Part shown: one piece after another, positions 1 through 7,011 of the stretch | Position numbering within the stretch: position 1 is the first letter of the stretch | How the letters are laid out: each line of letters opens with the position of its first letter | Origin: JAUVXJ01 sp034430275 | Lineage (GTDB): Bacteria > Chloroflexota > Anaerolineae > UBA7937 > B3-Chlor | DNA: 14,193 bases | Direction: 5' to 3' | NCBI GenBank assembly: GCA_034430275.1 | Contig: DAOUEW010000354.1 | Location: 1-14,193 of the forward strand | The notes under the pieces: generated by a model | The model's input: the letters and a program-made list of their open reading frames with translations, nothing else | Told to the model about the DNA's origin: nothing | Databases searched by the model: none | Made by a program: the position numbers and the translations under genes

Positions 1-9
1 CCGTGTCAT
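1..9 (-). CDS. Start of a gene running off the left edge (partial)
   Basis: Only three codons (ATG ACA CGG) are visible. The ATG shares one base with the TGA stop of the preceding small ORF (TGATG overlap), and a GGAGG lies nine bases upstream. Such overlaps are typical of translationally coupled genes, so a larger gene probably continues beyond the window. Nothing can be said about its product. Confidence 0.35.
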
Positions 10-119
10 CACCCACTTCCTCCATTTGGAGTGAGAATCACCAATTGGTCCTCCTCTGCCAACCGTAGCGCATCCTTGCGGCGCTCTTGCCGTGCTCGAA
101 CCTCATTCCAGCTTTGCAT
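9..119 (-). CDS. Small charged 36-aa protein of unknown function
   Basis: A 36-residue ORF beginning MQSWNEVRARQERRKDALRL. It is helical and rich in Arg, Glu and Lys up to about residue 27, with a short Gly/Asn/Ser tail. The start was chosen because a near-perfect Shine-Dalgarno, AGGAGGT, sits five bases before the ATG; an in-frame ATG at 173 would add 18 residues rich in Arg and Cys and has a worse-spaced site. Its stop overlaps the next start (TGATG), and an ORF upstream overlaps its longer form by ATGA, suggesting a coupled operon. No family is recognised. It could be a genuine small protein, a leader peptide, or the surviving N-terminus of a decayed gene. Confidence 0.45.
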   Translation of the reverse strand: MQSWNEVRARQERRKDALRLAEEDQLVILTPNGGSG

Positions 120-152
120 GTTGCACCTCCTGCTCCTGCTACACCCTCTCAT

Positions 153-173
153 ATGACCGCGAAGCCCGGTCAT
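153..173 (-). promoter_or_regulatory. Small hairpin over a start/stop overlap
   Basis: Perfect 7-bp inverted repeat (ATGACCG / CGGTCAT on the minus strand) with a 7-base loop. The 5' arm contains the upstream ATG of the small-ORF frame (173-171) and the overlapping TGA of the preceding ORF. In RNA it could hide that start while leaving the strong ribosome site before position 119 open. Chance occurrence is possible at this length. Confidence 0.25.
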
Positions 174-412
174 TCCTCCTCGCCAGTGGAGGGTTCCTGA
201 CGTCGGGACTCCAAGAGTCTCCCGTATTTTGGTCCACGCGGCTGTCGTGGCTCACCGTCTCCCAGGGCCGGTTTCAGCGCTGGGCGGAGGATGACGTCCA
301 GCAATCCTTCCACAGGTGCTTCCTCCGCCTGTCCGTAGGGGTAACCGTGTTCCCTCGCCCGGTTGCCGGAAGGCAGTATCCTCTCGTCTGCTCGTCGTCT
401 CATCTCTGTCAC
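170..412 (-). CDS. Possible 80-aa hypothetical protein
   Basis: An 80-codon ORF with a GTG start (a second in-frame Met lies three codons later). The predicted product has a basic N-terminus, a Pro/Gly-rich middle and an acidic end (GEEE). In its favour, it begins about 20 bases after the expected start site of a SARP-type promoter and its TGA overlaps an ATG (ATGA) of the next small-ORF frame. Against it, there is no clear Shine-Dalgarno, third-codon-position GC is lower than in the definite genes, and no family is recognised. It may instead be untranslated leader. Confidence 0.28.
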   Translation of the reverse strand: MTEMRRRADERILPSGNRAREHGYPYGQAEEAPVEGLLDVILRPALKPALGDGEPRQPRGPKYGRLLESRRQEPSTGEEE

Positions 413-437
413 CGGGTCTCACCCGCTCTACCATCAC

Positions 438-469
438 AGAGTAGCACACAGGCGCCAAGGCAGCGCCAA
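438..469 (-). promoter_or_regulatory. Putative SARP-type operator/promoter
   Basis: On the minus strand the sequence reads TTGGCGC (469-463), TGCC, TTGGCGC (458-452), eight bases, then TACTCT (443-438). Two identical heptamers with an 11-bp period, the proximal one 8 bp from a -10 hexamer, is the established geometry for SARP (AfsR/ActII-ORF4/DnrI) binding sites, where the activator replaces a poor -35. Here the position 17 bp before the -10 reads GCGCTG, a poor -35. A degenerate third copy (TTGACGG) starts at 481. The site faces the small ORFs at 1-412 and lies 345 bp downstream of a BTAD regulator gene, the natural candidate to bind it. Inferred by eye. Confidence 0.5.
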
Positions 470-548
470 AAGCGCCGTCAAAAAGCTGGCTTGGCCACGT
501 TTCTGCGCTGCTGCACGCCGCAACTAAGCTCTTCGGGCGGACACGGCA

Positions 549-581
549 AGGCCCCCGCCTTGTTTCACGTGACGGGGGCCT
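549..581 (-). terminator. GC-rich hairpin, terminator-like
   Basis: Perfect 9-bp stem (AGGCCCCCG / CGGGGGCCT) with a 15-base loop containing the palindrome TCACGTGA. It lies about 40 bases beyond the TAA of the vestigial 3' end at 623-691, just before the SARP-type site. No U-tract follows on either strand, so intrinsic termination is only a possibility. Confidence 0.35.
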
Positions 582-622
582 AACGGTGCGGATTCTCGTC
601 GAGCGGTTTCGGGTTCGGTCCA

Positions 623-691
623 TTAGTGCGTTTCGATCACCACCTCTCTACACACCCTCCTCTCGCTTGCTGAGACGGAGAAGTCCTGCGC
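623..691 (-). pseudogene. Possible vestigial 3' end of a second BTAD-SBP gene
   Basis: An open stretch of 22 codons ends REVVIETH-TAA, against KDVVIEPH-TAA at the end of the intact regulator. Over the last eight codons plus stop, most nucleotide differences fall at third codon positions (GTC to GTG twice, GAC to GAG, GAG to GAA), as expected of diverged coding homologues rather than chance. A terminator-like hairpin follows at a distance similar to that behind the intact gene. No matching sequence is evident upstream of these codons, so most of the copy would have been deleted. The match is short and could be coincidental. Confidence 0.3.
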
Positions 692-728
692 TCAAGGCTT
701 TGCCAGCAGATGCCGCCCACCACAGGAT

Positions 729-758
729 GAGCCCCGTCGCCATAGGGGAACGGGGCTC
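729..758 (-). terminator. Hairpin behind the BTAD-SBP gene
   Basis: Perfect 9-bp stem (GAGCCCCGT / ACGGGGCTC read across the strands) with a 12-base loop, 55 bases past the stop codon of the large regulator gene. The position suits a transcription terminator. The lack of a U-run leaves this uncertain. Confidence 0.4.
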
Positions 759-813
759 CGAATAGTCCACCAGGCAACCTACAATGTGAACAGAGCGCCC
801 TGGCTCTTGGACG

Positions 814-3800
814 TTAGTGTGGCTCGATGACGACGTCCTTCCAAAACCACATCCTCATCGGAGATGTAGGGTATCGCCTCACCCACGGCTTCACCAACAG
901 GTGAGAGCGGTAATGCCACAGGGGCAAGATCGGCGCCTCCTGTAGCAGGATTGGCTCTGCTTGCTGGTACATTCTCATCCGCTCGCCCTGGTCCGTCGCT
1001 CGCCGAGCACTCTCGATCAATCGATCGTAGAGTTCGTTTCGCCACCCGCCGAGACGCCTCCAGTCGGCGACCCGCAGGAAGTTGTCGGGGTCTGGATAGT
1101 CCGCCGTCCAACCGCCCAACCAGATGTGGGGGCTTTCCCAGCTCAGCCTGTCGAGAAACTCTCCCCAGCTCAAGCACTTGGAGGCGATCTCTACCCCTAG
1201 CTTGTACAGCCATTGTGTCCGCAGGTTCTCAACCGTGGAAACGAAGAGGGGCTTATCCGCCGAGAGAACCTCCACTCGCGGAAAGCCTTGTCCTCCTGGG
1301 TAACCGGCCTCTCCGAGCAGCAGGCGCGCCTGCTCAGGATCACAGGGCGGGCCGATCCCTGGCGAGTGGCCCGGCATCCCTGGTGGCACTAACCCCCCGG
1401 TGGCCGGGAAAGCAAAACCTCTGAGCGTCACGTGGGCCAGGGCTTCCCTGTCTATGGCCAGAGCGAAGGCCCGGCGCACCCGCGGGTCATCAAAGGGCGG
1501 GCGACGAACATCGAAGCCGATGTAGTGGGTGTGCAGCCCCGGTACCGACACGAATTCTCCAGCAAACCGCTGCCGGGCACGCTCCCAGTCGGTCAAGGGC
1601 AGCAGGAAATGGAGGACAAGAATCTCCAGCCTATTTTCCTCATACATCTCCAACCACCCGGCGGGCTCCGCCACCCTGAACCACAACTCAACCTGCTGCA
1701 GGTTACCGGTGCTGCGGCCATGATAGGTTGGGTTCCGTTCTAAGAGCATCGATTCGCCCCGTTCCCAGGACATCAGTCTGAAGGGGCCGTTGGTCACCAG
1801 ATTCGCCAATTCGGTCCAGGCTCTTCCCTGCGCCTCTACCACATGCCGCGGCACCGGGAAAGTGCTAGACAGGCACAAGACATGGGGGAAATAGCCGGTC
1901 GGCCCCTCGAGCTCCACCACCAGGGTGCGTTCGTCCACGGCCCGCACACCTATCAGGTCTGGGTCGGACACATGACCCTCATGGTAGGCCCTTGCCTCCT
2001 TGATGTCGTACAGCAGTCCTGCGACTTGGGAGGGTGTGGCTGGATCCAGCACCCGCTTCCAGGCATATTCGAAATCGCCCGCTGTCACCGGAACCCCATC
2101 GCTCCAGCGCACGTCGTCCCGGAGGTGGAAGATGTATTGGCCACCCTCGTCCAGCATCTCCCAACTCCGAGCTACATCGGGCACGACGCCCATCTCCGAG
2201 CTTAACTCTACCAGCCCACTGAAGAGCTGCTCTATCACCGTCAGCGAGTCGATATCGTACACCGGGCCTGGATCCAGGGTAGCTGGTTCGACCAATGCCA
2301 CCCTCAGCCCGTGAGGGGCGAGCAGGGGTCGCTCAGGCGGTTCAGCCTTCACCGCCTGCTCCCACAGAAGAAAGCCTTCCTCGTAGGCCTGGCGGGCTGC
2401 CTGGAACTCGAAGGCATTTTGATAGGTGAGGCCCAGCTTCAACAGCGTCCGCGCCGCCCGTTCATAAGACCTCTGCTCCTTCAGCAGCGCCAACGCCCTC
2501 TGGTAATGGCCGACGGCCTCCTCGTGTGCGTACATACCGCGTGCTCGGTCCCCGGCCCCAAGCAACGAGGTGATGGCCCTCTCTGTCAAAGTCTCTTCAT
2601 ACCTCGCTCCTTCCTGGAAGTGAAACGCCATCTCGCTGGCCCAGTCATTTGGCTCGGGGCCATAGAGCCTCTCCAGCGCCAGCCCGGCCTGCGCGTGGGC
2701 GCGCTGCCTATGGCGGTGGGGGATCCCCGCATAAACCACCTCCTGGATCTTGTGATGCGCGAAGGCATAGTCCCGACCCATGGCTCCTGTGCCTTCTTCC
2801 ACCAAGCGGTGCCGCAAGAGATCATCGAGTGCCTCCAGCGCCGGCTCCTCCCCCCGGCCCCAGACCGCATCCAGTAGGTCAAAGTCGAACTCGCGACCAA
2901 GCACCGCTGCCACCCGCAGTGCCTCCTGGGTCGTTTCGTTCAGTCGGTGGACGCGGGTTTCAATGGCCTCGCTAACACGGCCAGGCAGCGGAAGCGCTCC
3001 TTCGCTGAGCCGAAAGAAGTCTCCCTTCCAGATGTCTCCGTCTAGATGGATCGAGCCTATCTCAAACAAGGCTCTAACCATCTCCGTGAGGAAGAAGGGA
3101 TTGCCCTCCGTCTCCCGGAAGAGCCGGCCCGCCAGGGGGGTGACCGCCTCTCCTGCACCGGACAGCTCTGCAATCATCGCTTCCACATCCTCTGACGAAA
3201 GCGGCGACAGTTGCAGGGTCTGATAGAGCCATTCCTGACCAAGTTGCTGCCTTAGAGCACGCAACGGATGCCCTTCGTCAACGGCCTCCGGACGGAAGGT
3301 GCCGACCATCAGTGTCTGATGACCACTCAGGTGGCGGACCAGGTAGTGAACCAGCTGCAGGGTGGACTCACTGGCCCATTGTAGGTCCTCCAAGATGACC
3401 AGTATTGGGGCTCCAGAGGACATCTCCCCGAAAATCCTGGCTGTCGCCTCAAAGAGGCGCGCCCTCTCCTGGTCAGTGGGTGTCACAGGTGTTTCAGGAA
3501 GATCAGCCCGCTTTTCCGCGACCTCTGGCACCAGGCGGGCCACCTGCGCCATGGCCCACGCAGGAAAGCGCTGCAGCTCAGACGGCGCAAGAGCTGGCAG
3601 AACGGCGCCCAGCGCCTCGGCGACGGGTTGGTAAGGCAAGGCGCGCTCGAACTCGTAACAACGACCCCACAGCACGCGAATTCCCTGCCAACGCAATCGG
3701 TGGGCGAATTCCTCGACCAGGCGAGTCTTGCCCACGCCCGCCTCCCCGCTGATCAAGACCAGTTTTCCCCGCCCCGCCTCGGCCTCCTGCCAACAGCGAC

Positions 3801-4647
3801 CCAGGAACGCCATCTCCCGCTCCCTGCCCACCAGCTTGGACCGGGCTACCACATCCAACGGATTGCGACCTGCAGTGAGTGCTGGTCGTACTGGCGGCAT
3901 TTCAACACCGACAGCCTCAGCGACCTCCTCATGTGGAAACCGGCGCTCCAGAATCTCCCGGTACAGCCCCGTGGTCTCCGCCATCGGCTCCGCACCCAGC
4001 TCCTCCAACACGGTGTCCCGACATCGGCGGTACTGCTCCAGCGCCGAGTTCCTCTGGCCCAGCCGGCAATAGGCCCGCATCGCCACCTCGTGCGCATCCT
4101 CCCGGAGGGAATCTTGTTCCAGGAGCCGTAGCGCGGTCCCTAAGGCTGCCTGGTGCTCTCCTCTCTCCTCCTGACCGACCATCAGCCGCGTCAGCCCATC
4201 GGAGAAGAGGGATTCGAACCTGTATCGCTCATTGATGACCCACTCATCGTAGAACCCATCCATGAAATCGCCGTGGTACAGCGCCAGTCCTGCCTGCAGA
4301 TGAGCTTCGTTGTCCTGGGACACCTGAGACTCGAACTCATCGACATCCACCCAGAGATCGCCCTGGGGATCGACCTGCACGGTGTGGAGATCGCTCACAA
4401 GAAGCCCTTCTTCGGGGAGGCAGCGGCGGATGTGCCATAGGGCGGTCCTGAGAGAGCGGCGCGCCTTGTTCTCTGGCCTGTCGCCCCAGAAGAGGTCGAT
4501 CAGCCGGTCCCTGGATTGGGGATGCTCACGATGTAGGGCGAGATAGGCCAGCAAGGACTGGGACTTCAGCGTGGGAGGCTTCAGTAACCCCTGGTCATCC
4601 CAGCGGATGTCCAGCGGACCCAGGAGGTACAATCGCAGAGTAGGCAC
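814..4647 (-). CDS. BTAD/SARP regulator - STAND ATPase - SBP_bac_5 fusion protein
   Basis: A 1277-residue multidomain protein, probably a cytoplasmic ligand-responsive transcription activator. Residues 1-95 resemble the winged-helix DNA-binding region of SARP regulators, and 96-235 the helical BTAD domain. Residues 270-600 form a STAND/AAA_16-type ATPase with Walker A GEAGVGKT (301-308) and Walker B ILVILEDLQW (415-424), followed by a winged-helix and helical-repeat region to about 765. Residues 780-1265 form an apparently complete family 5 solute-binding domain: LDPG near 791, DGVPVTAGDFEYAWKRVLDP, VTNGPF, DPRVRRAFALAIDRE and WTADYPDPDNFL. There is no signal peptide or membrane segment, so this domain is an intracellular sensor rather than a transporter part; SgrR (HTH plus SBP_bac_5) is a known precedent. 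Translation starts at GTG behind GAGGAG at eight bases. A SARP-type site lies downstream. Ligand and targets are unknown. Confidence 0.93.
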   Translation of the reverse strand: MPTLRLYLLGPLDIRWDDQGLLKPPTLKSQSLLAYLALHREHPQSRDRLIDLFWGDRPENKARRSLRTALWHIRRCLPEEGLLVSDLHTVQVDPQGDLWVDVDEFESQVSQDNEAHLQAGLALYHGDFMDGFYDEWVINERYRFESLFSDGLTRLMVGQEERGEHQAALGTALRLLEQDSLREDAHEVAMRAYCRLGQRNSALEQYRRCRDTVLEELGAEPMAETTGLYREILERRFPHEEVAEAVGVEMPPVRPALTAGRNPLDVVARSKLVGREREMAFLGRCWQEAEAGRGKLVLISGEAGVGKTRLVEEFAHRLRWQGIRVLWGRCYEFERALPYQPVAEALGAVLPALAPSELQRFPAWAMAQVARLVPEVAEKRADLPETPVTPTDQERARLFEATARIFGEMSSGAPILVILEDLQWASESTLQLVHYLVRHLSGHQTLMVGTFRPEAVDEGHPLRALRQQLGQEWLYQTLQLSPLSSEDVEAMIAELSGAGEAVTPLAGRLFRETEGNPFFLTEMVRALFEIGSIHLDGDIWKGDFFRLSEGALPLPGRVSEAIETRVHRLNETTQEALRVAAVLGREFDFDLLDAVWGRGEEPALEALDDLLRHRLVEEGTGAMGRDYAFAHHKIQEVVYAGIPHRHRQRAHAQAGLALERLYGPEPNDWASEMAFHFQEGARYEETLTERAITSLLGAGDRARGMYAHEEAVGHYQRALALLKEQRSYERAARTLLKLGLTYQNAFEFQAARQAYEEGFLLWEQAVKAEPPERPLLAPHGLRVALVEPATLDPGPVYDIDSLTVIEQLFSGLVELSSEMGVVPDVARSWEMLDEGGQYIFHLRDDVRWSDGVPVTAGDFEYAWKRVLDPATPSQVAGLLYDIKEARAYHEGHVSDPDLIGVRAVDERTLVVELEGPTGYFPHVLCLSSTFPVPRHVVEAQGRAWTELANLVTNGPFRLMSWERGESMLLERNPTYHGRSTGNLQQVELWFRVAEPAGWLEMYEENRLEILVLHFLLPLTDWERARQRFAGEFVSVPGLHTHYIGFDVRRPPFDDPRVRRAFALAIDREALAHVTLRGFAFPATGGLVPPGMPGHSPGIGPPCDPEQARLLLGEAGYPGGQGFPRVEVLSADKPLFVSTVENLRTQWLYKLGVEIASKCLSWGEFLDRLSWESPHIWLGGWTADYPDPDNFLRVADWRRLGGWRNELYDRLIESARRATDQGERMRMYQQAEPILLQEAPILPLWHYRSHLLVKPWVRRYPTSPMRMWFWKDVVIEPH

Positions 4648-4724
4648 TGCGTGGTCTCCTCAAGAGGCTGCGGCGACTAGCAACGTCGCTGAAGGCAGAA
4701 CCCTTCTCTCTCTGCACGCAATAG

Positions 4725-4753
4725 ATTCTACCGCACCATCGCGGCCCCGCCAC
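4725..4753 (-). promoter_or_regulatory. Weak candidate promoter of the BTAD-SBP gene
   Basis: A good -10 hexamer TAGAAT (4730-4725) sits about 80 bases before the GTG start, but the -35 region at 17-bp spacing (GTGGCG) is poor. The 174-base gap after the protease gene holds nothing else convincing: a 5-bp stem just after the protease stop is too small to call a terminator. Poor -35 elements are typical of activator-dependent promoters, so autoregulation is possible but not shown. Confidence 0.3.
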
Positions 4754-4821
4754 TCCAACACCTTTGGCGACCAGGGGTCAGTAATCGCGCCGGACGTCGA
4801 AACCTTCGGGAGGTTCGGGAC

Positions 4822-6375
4822 CTAGCTCTGACTGGCTAGTCGAAACGTCCCCAGGTCGACCTGACTCGGAACGTCCTCGTCGAAGTACAGCCATCCGTTC
4901 TCCCACTGAGCCACGTACCCCTCGGCACCCACCACGACTCCGAAGTGTTCCCCGCGCGGTATGGGCTGCCGGAGCATGAACCTTCCGTCCCTGTCGGTCT
5001 CAGCGTAGGCGAGCATCTGCTCCTCCAGGAAGTCCTCGAAGAACTCCTCCACCGTCACGTCTGGCTGAAGGACCACGAAGAGTGCGCCCTCGATGCCCCG
5101 ACCTGTGTCGGCGGAGACGATGGTCCCACTCACCGCCACACCGTCATCCTCTTCCTCGTCGGGCAGGACGATCGGAGCCCCCTCATCTCCATTGAACGAG
5201 GCCACCAGGGAGTAGGGCTCGCTGACACTATAGCCACCGTAAGTGACGATGGCGATGTAGTACGTGCCGGTTGTCCTGGGCTGGTACTCGATGCGCTCTC
5301 TGTCCGTGGTTCCCCACGAGTAGTCCAGGATCTCCCCGGCGGAGTCGACGAGGTACAGGTCGTAGTCGGACCGCCAGTTGATGTTGCCCAGGTCGACGAT
5401 GATCGGGTCCCGGGTGTCCACTTCGACGTAGTAGACGTCAATGTCCTCCTCAGAACTAAGGTACGCCTCGTACACCTTTCCAGACAACAAAGGCCCAGAG
5501 GCGTCCTCAATCGTCTCGTTGGGCTCAAAGGCCTCCAGGTCCTCGGCTGGTTCCTCCGGCTCAACAAGATAAGCGACCAGGTTTACCGGCCTTAGCTCGT
5601 TTAGCTGTCCTATGGAGACAGGTGTGTCGTTCTCGTCGATCACCCCATCGCCGTTGGTGTCCACGATCCGCCGCGCTTCGGCCTCTCCCAACTGGGTGGG
5701 CACTCCAACCAGTTCGCCTTGCGCGTTGACGCCTGTCCCTCCGCTGTTTCCGCCAGCGATGGTCGTGTCGGTCCGAATCCAGGTGCGAATCACCTCTCCA
5801 CTGGACAGTTCCGTGCTCTCGAACCCGCTCACTCCTCCGCTGGTGAAGGTGATGTAACCTTCGCCGATGCCCGGATAGCCAAAGATGTAGAGCTCATCCC
5901 CCAGGTGCACTTCGTCTGAATCGCCCAGCGCGACGGGACTCAGGTTCATATCATCGGCATCGACGGCCCTGCCGTTGAGATCCATGGTGATCTGGAGCAA
6001 GGCCAGGTCCAGGCCATGGTCGTAGGCCAGCACCTCTGCCACGTACATAGGAGCCGGTGGCCGGTCCTCGCGGGTGGTCAGGGCCACGACCAGGGCATCC
6101 ATGGGACCTCCCTCGAGCCCCACATCGTTCCCCATGTCTGTCGCCACGTGGGCATTGGTCAGCACCAGACCGTCCTCGGACAAGATGGTGCCGGAACCAC
6201 TCCACACGGGAACCAGCTCCCCTCCATCCCTCACCAGCGCGAGGATGAGCACTGCCCCTTCCATAATCTCCTGACGCTGGGTCTGAGACAGGGCCTCCTG
6301 GCCGGACACCGCTGCTGCGCCAAGAAGGAGTACGACCAGGGTCACCAAGCAGGCAAGTTTCAGCGCGTTTCGCAT
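4822..6375 (-). CDS. Secreted trypsin-like serine protease with PPC and Ig-like domains
   Basis: A 517-residue exported protease. Residues 1-25 are a signal peptide (Arg/Lys, a Leu/Val-rich core, then AAAVSGQ). Residues 35-265 are a trypsin/DegP-like peptidase domain with a complete triad: His76 in TNAHVA, Asp123 in GLDLALL, Ser211 in GGNSGG. After the active Ser is an EF-hand-like loop, DTNGDGVIDEND (239-250), with the Asp/Asn spacing of a calcium site. Residues 280-395 match a bacterial pre-peptidase C-terminal (PPC) domain (DIDVYYVEV, SDYDLYLVD, GTYYIAI). An acidic linker leads to a carboxypeptidase-regulatory/Cna-B-like Ig domain (413-513). No PDZ domain is present, unlike HtrA. The start lies 11 bases after the PsbP-like gene, with a GGGGG run upstream, so the two are probably co-transcribed. 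Substrate unknown. Confidence 0.88.
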   Translation of the reverse strand: MRNALKLACLVTLVVLLLGAAAVSGQEALSQTQRQEIMEGAVLILALVRDGGELVPVWSGSGTILSEDGLVLTNAHVATDMGNDVGLEGGPMDALVVALTTREDRPPAPMYVAEVLAYDHGLDLALLQITMDLNGRAVDADDMNLSPVALGDSDEVHLGDELYIFGYPGIGEGYITFTSGGVSGFESTELSSGEVIRTWIRTDTTIAGGNSGGTGVNAQGELVGVPTQLGEAEARRIVDTNGDGVIDENDTPVSIGQLNELRPVNLVAYLVEPEEPAEDLEAFEPNETIEDASGPLLSGKVYEAYLSSEEDIDVYYVEVDTRDPIIVDLGNINWRSDYDLYLVDSAGEILDYSWGTTDRERIEYQPRTTGTYYIAIVTYGGYSVSEPYSLVASFNGDEGAPIVLPDEEEDDGVAVSGTIVSADTGRGIEGALFVVLQPDVTVEEFFEDFLEEQMLAYAETDRDGRFMLRQPIPRGEHFGVVVGAEGYVAQWENGWLYFDEDVPSQVDLGTFRLASQS

Positions 6376-6386
6376 CTCTCAACCCC

Positions 6387-6989
6387 CTAGCTAAGATCAA
6401 CGCTGGCGAGAATGGAGTTGAAGGCTCCCTCCTCATCCGCAAACCGGTCCGCCGCGGCGGCGAAGCTCAGGATGTAGGCCCGGCCCTCATGGAAGACCAC
6501 CCAGTCGATGGCCTGGACGACGACCGGCATGCTGCTCTGAGAACCGCTGGCGGGCTCGGCCACGTAGGCATAGGTCACCTTGCTCGCCTCCAGCCCCCCA
6601 AGCTCGCCTTGATCCACGCTCAACACGCGGTAGGCGGTGAGCTCCCCGCCTCTGTCCAACGACAGGGAGGCCAGCAGGTCATTCTCCGTGAGCGGAAACT
6701 CAGGATCCATCTCCCTCATTCTCAGGGAGAAGGTGGGCTTGAACGGACCCTCTCCGCGCACGTCGCTAGCGGTCACCAGCGTCTCCTTATCCACCTGCTC
6801 CAGCCAACGATCTGGATAACTCAGACTCACAGCTCCGTCATCGCTGGTGAAGGTGACCATCTGGCCTAGCACCCAGCCCTTGAAGGCCCAGCCCAGAAGC
6901 AAGGCGACGATGACCAGGGCCACGACCAGCAACTCATCCCACCAACCTTTCAGAGGAACCGAACGCCGAATCGATGTGGTTGCTTCCAT
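6387..6989 (-). CDS. Membrane-anchored PsbP/DUF1795-like protein
   Basis: A 200-residue protein with a short basic cytoplasmic N-terminus, one strong transmembrane segment (about 19-40) and an extracytoplasmic domain. The outer domain has the look of the PsbP-like fold: an early strand ending YPDRW (58-62) and a terminal strand-helix pattern AYILSFAAAADRF then FNSILASV (171-197). Such proteins usually bind ligands or other proteins rather than catalyse reactions. The ATG follows GAGGAGAG closely. The gene is tightly packed between the GxxExxY gene and the secreted protease, so a role with the protease at the outer membrane face is a reasonable guess and no more. Confidence 0.72.
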   Translation of the reverse strand: MEATTSIRRSVPLKGWWDELLVVALVIVALLLGWAFKGWVLGQMVTFTSDDGAVSLSYPDRWLEQVDKETLVTASDVRGEGPFKPTFSLRMREMDPEFPLTENDLLASLSLDRGGELTAYRVLSVDQGELGGLEASKVTYAYVAEPASGSQSSMPVVVQAIDWVVFHEGRAYILSFAAAADRFADEEGAFNSILASVDLS

Positions 6990-7011
6990 TCTCTCTCCTC
7001 ATTTCCCCAGG

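Noticed and set aside
92..583. 163-codon plus-strand ORF at the left edge
   Set aside because: Cys/Ser/Arg-rich product without family features, no ribosome site, and it runs against the operator and small ORFs read on the other strand.
252..623. 123-codon minus-strand ORF
   Set aside because: Very Arg-rich, random-looking product; it runs across the terminator-like hairpin and the SARP-type site.
4801..4815. Terminator behind the secreted protease gene
   Set aside because: Only a 5-bp stem (AACCT/AGGTT) and no U-tract.
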